This document shows, one piece after another, positions 62,458-64,000 of a DNA stretch of 64,000 bases (the stretch's first letter is position 1; the number at the start of each line of letters is the position of its first letter). The notes under the pieces were generated by a model. That model saw only the letters and a list, made by a program, of their open reading frames with translations, ran no database searches and was not told where the DNA came from. Origin of the DNA: Eleginops maclovinus (Eukaryota; Chordata; Actinopteri; Perciformes; Eleginopidae); the NCBI RefSeq assembly GCF_036324505.1, contig NC_086351.1, positions 2,113,001-2,177,000 of the forward strand, written 5' to 3'. The translations under genes and the position numbers were made by a program.

Positions 62458-63646
62458 GAGAAAATCTGCATTTTGGATTTGATGGCGCACGCCCAGTTTA
62501 GACGAAACCCTGACATCTGTAGAAAACACCACTCTTACTCTTTACTCCAGCGTATTTACTTAATACTACCTCCGCTTAATGTGAAGTTATTCAAAAGTGA
62601 TCAATACATGTTTTACTTATTGCCATGTTTTCAATTGATAAGAATAAAACCCCCAATAGATGCATCTTACTGAGAACACACACTGTGTTTTATTTTTGAT
62701 CCAGTCCTGCACACACCATCCTAGAGCCAGTAAAACCTCCTTTTGCACTAAATGCGTTTTAATCCAACTGCAACAAAAGTCCCCAACAAACGCACCAGTT
62801 TGCGGCAGTTTCACTAGAAATGTTCTAAAAACTCCCAGCTTTTTAAGGAAATGTCTCAGACTTGAAAGAATATTTAGACAATACATCCTTCGAAAAGACA
62901 CCAGTTATTGTAAAATGATCTATATTTAATCACTTAACCTGATCAAATCAACACTGGAGCACTCTGATACCTGTGTTTTGATAAAAGCCTTGCAACACAA
63001 AACAATTTAATGTTGTTGTGAGTTAATTATTGGACATTTTAACTCCATAGAAAGATAGTCAATGATTTATAAGGCTGTTAATTTCCACAAAGTGTTGGGA
63101 GCGATCACTGGTTGCAACTCAATCACCGTACTGACATCAAGCGGAAGTCATCAATGTGATCCTTCATCCTCTGGGAACTGAACATGGGAACAATTTGGCC
63201 GTCGGTGCATTCATGTTTGCATTATTAAACATTAAGCATGAAATGACTGCACCTTACCCCAGAGCAAAACGTGGTTCAAACAGGAACCCGTTAGCTTGAA
63301 TCTGCTATGGGAATATTTCAGGTTTATCAGGGCTGTAAATCAGATCGATGGGACAAAGCGTGGGATCAAATGACCTGAGAAGTGCCAGCGTGGATCGGGG
63401 TCGTTATCATGTTAAGTGTATATAAAACCACTATGATCAGGTTTAGTAAACAAATTACATCATTGGTGTGCTCGTTAGATTAGTGATGAGCCTTGGTGAT
63501 TAAATCCCAAGCCTAGATCAAAACCAATCTGTTTTTAGGGGGGAAAACGAGTGCTGCCTTATCTGCAGAGCATTGGCACACTATAAAGCTAGGGTAGGTT
63601 ACGTAGTTTAGAAACATCTCTTGTTTTATATGTTGAAATCCCCGCC
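62458..63646. other. gene-free stretch
   Basis: No gene is supported; AT-rich with short open frames only. Confidence 0.5.
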
Positions 63647-63668
63647 CAATCAATCAATCAATCAATCA
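63647..63668. repeat. (CAAT)n microsatellite
   Basis: Five to six CAAT units. Confidence 0.9.
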
Positions 63669-63952
63669 AATGCTCTGTCAGTGTCGCCAACAAGGCAACC
63701 TTGTCGTTAGCTTTAGCAAGTTGTACGGCTAGCGCTGCTACTGACATTATAAAAAAGCTGGGTTTTGGTTTTGATGATGTATTTAGAAATCTAGCTTATT
63801 CTATATTGGTTGTTATTCATGCAACATCATGTAGCTTACAAATGCCTTTTTCCTCTTCATGTCTTTTCATGGATTGAATTAGTGCACGTGTTTGTGGCTG
63901 GATGAATGTATAGCGGGAGGCGCGGACGTCACTTCTGGTCTAAATTAAAATT

Positions 63953-64000
63953 CTGCATCAGAGCGAAGCAGGAAAATAATAGTTCCCTCATGTCTTAAAG
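63953..64000 (+). repeat. dispersed repeat, copy B (cut by window edge)
   Basis: Matches 62128-62172. The copy is still running when the window ends, so its full extent is unknown. Confidence 0.75.

Overview
The window looks like nuclear genomic DNA of a teleost fish, probably a percomorph (inference). It is intron-rich with GT-AG splicing, dense in microsatellites and long C/G runs, and holds DNA transposons and non-LTR relics of fish type. Three protein-coding host genes can be read with confidence: hormad1 (minus strand, 15 coding exons, intact, 370 aa), ensa (plus strand, 3 coding exons) and mcl1 (plus strand, 3 coding exons, intact, 267 aa). Human 1q21 carries MCL1-ENSA-GOLPH3L-HORMAD1, so this is a conserved synteny block. 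Here GOLPH3L is absent between hormad1 and ensa, and those two genes lie head to head.

Layout: 1-29.1 kb has no gene I can support. It holds CA/TG microsatellites, poly-C and poly-G runs, GGAAA purine arrays, old LINE tails, a MITE, and two copies of a hAT-like non-autonomous element with an internal ~32-bp minisatellite (11.4-12.8 kb plus orientation; 26.8-29.1 kb inverted). 29.8-38.0 kb is hormad1. One of its introns carries a complete hAT transposon (31588-34472) with perfect 8-bp target duplications and an uninterrupted 620-aa two-exon transposase. 38.0-38.7 kb is a compact divergent promoter with an E2F-type site near hormad1 and four inverted CCAAT boxes near ensa. 38.7-46.3 kb is ensa with a long probable 3'UTR. 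47.65-50.2 kb is mcl1, with a heptameric TGACG cluster and a strong-context uORF upstream. 50.2-64 kb is gene-free: a decayed minisatellite, a LINE relic, the third minisatellite element (58.1-59.2 kb), a nested inverted-repeat complex (60.4-60.7 kb) and a perfect 24-bp hairpin (62.4 kb).

Functionally, the block joins a meiotic chromosome-axis gene (hormad1), a mitotic PP2A-B55 inhibitor (ensa) and an anti-apoptotic BCL2-family gene (mcl1). The most notable observations are: a one-base deficit in ensa exon 2 that breaks the frame in an otherwise conserved protein; the complete, apparently young hAT inside hormad1; and the minisatellite-bearing transposon family, whose array length varies about 2.5-fold between copies and shows higher-order structure in the largest. 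No new multi-gene system was found.
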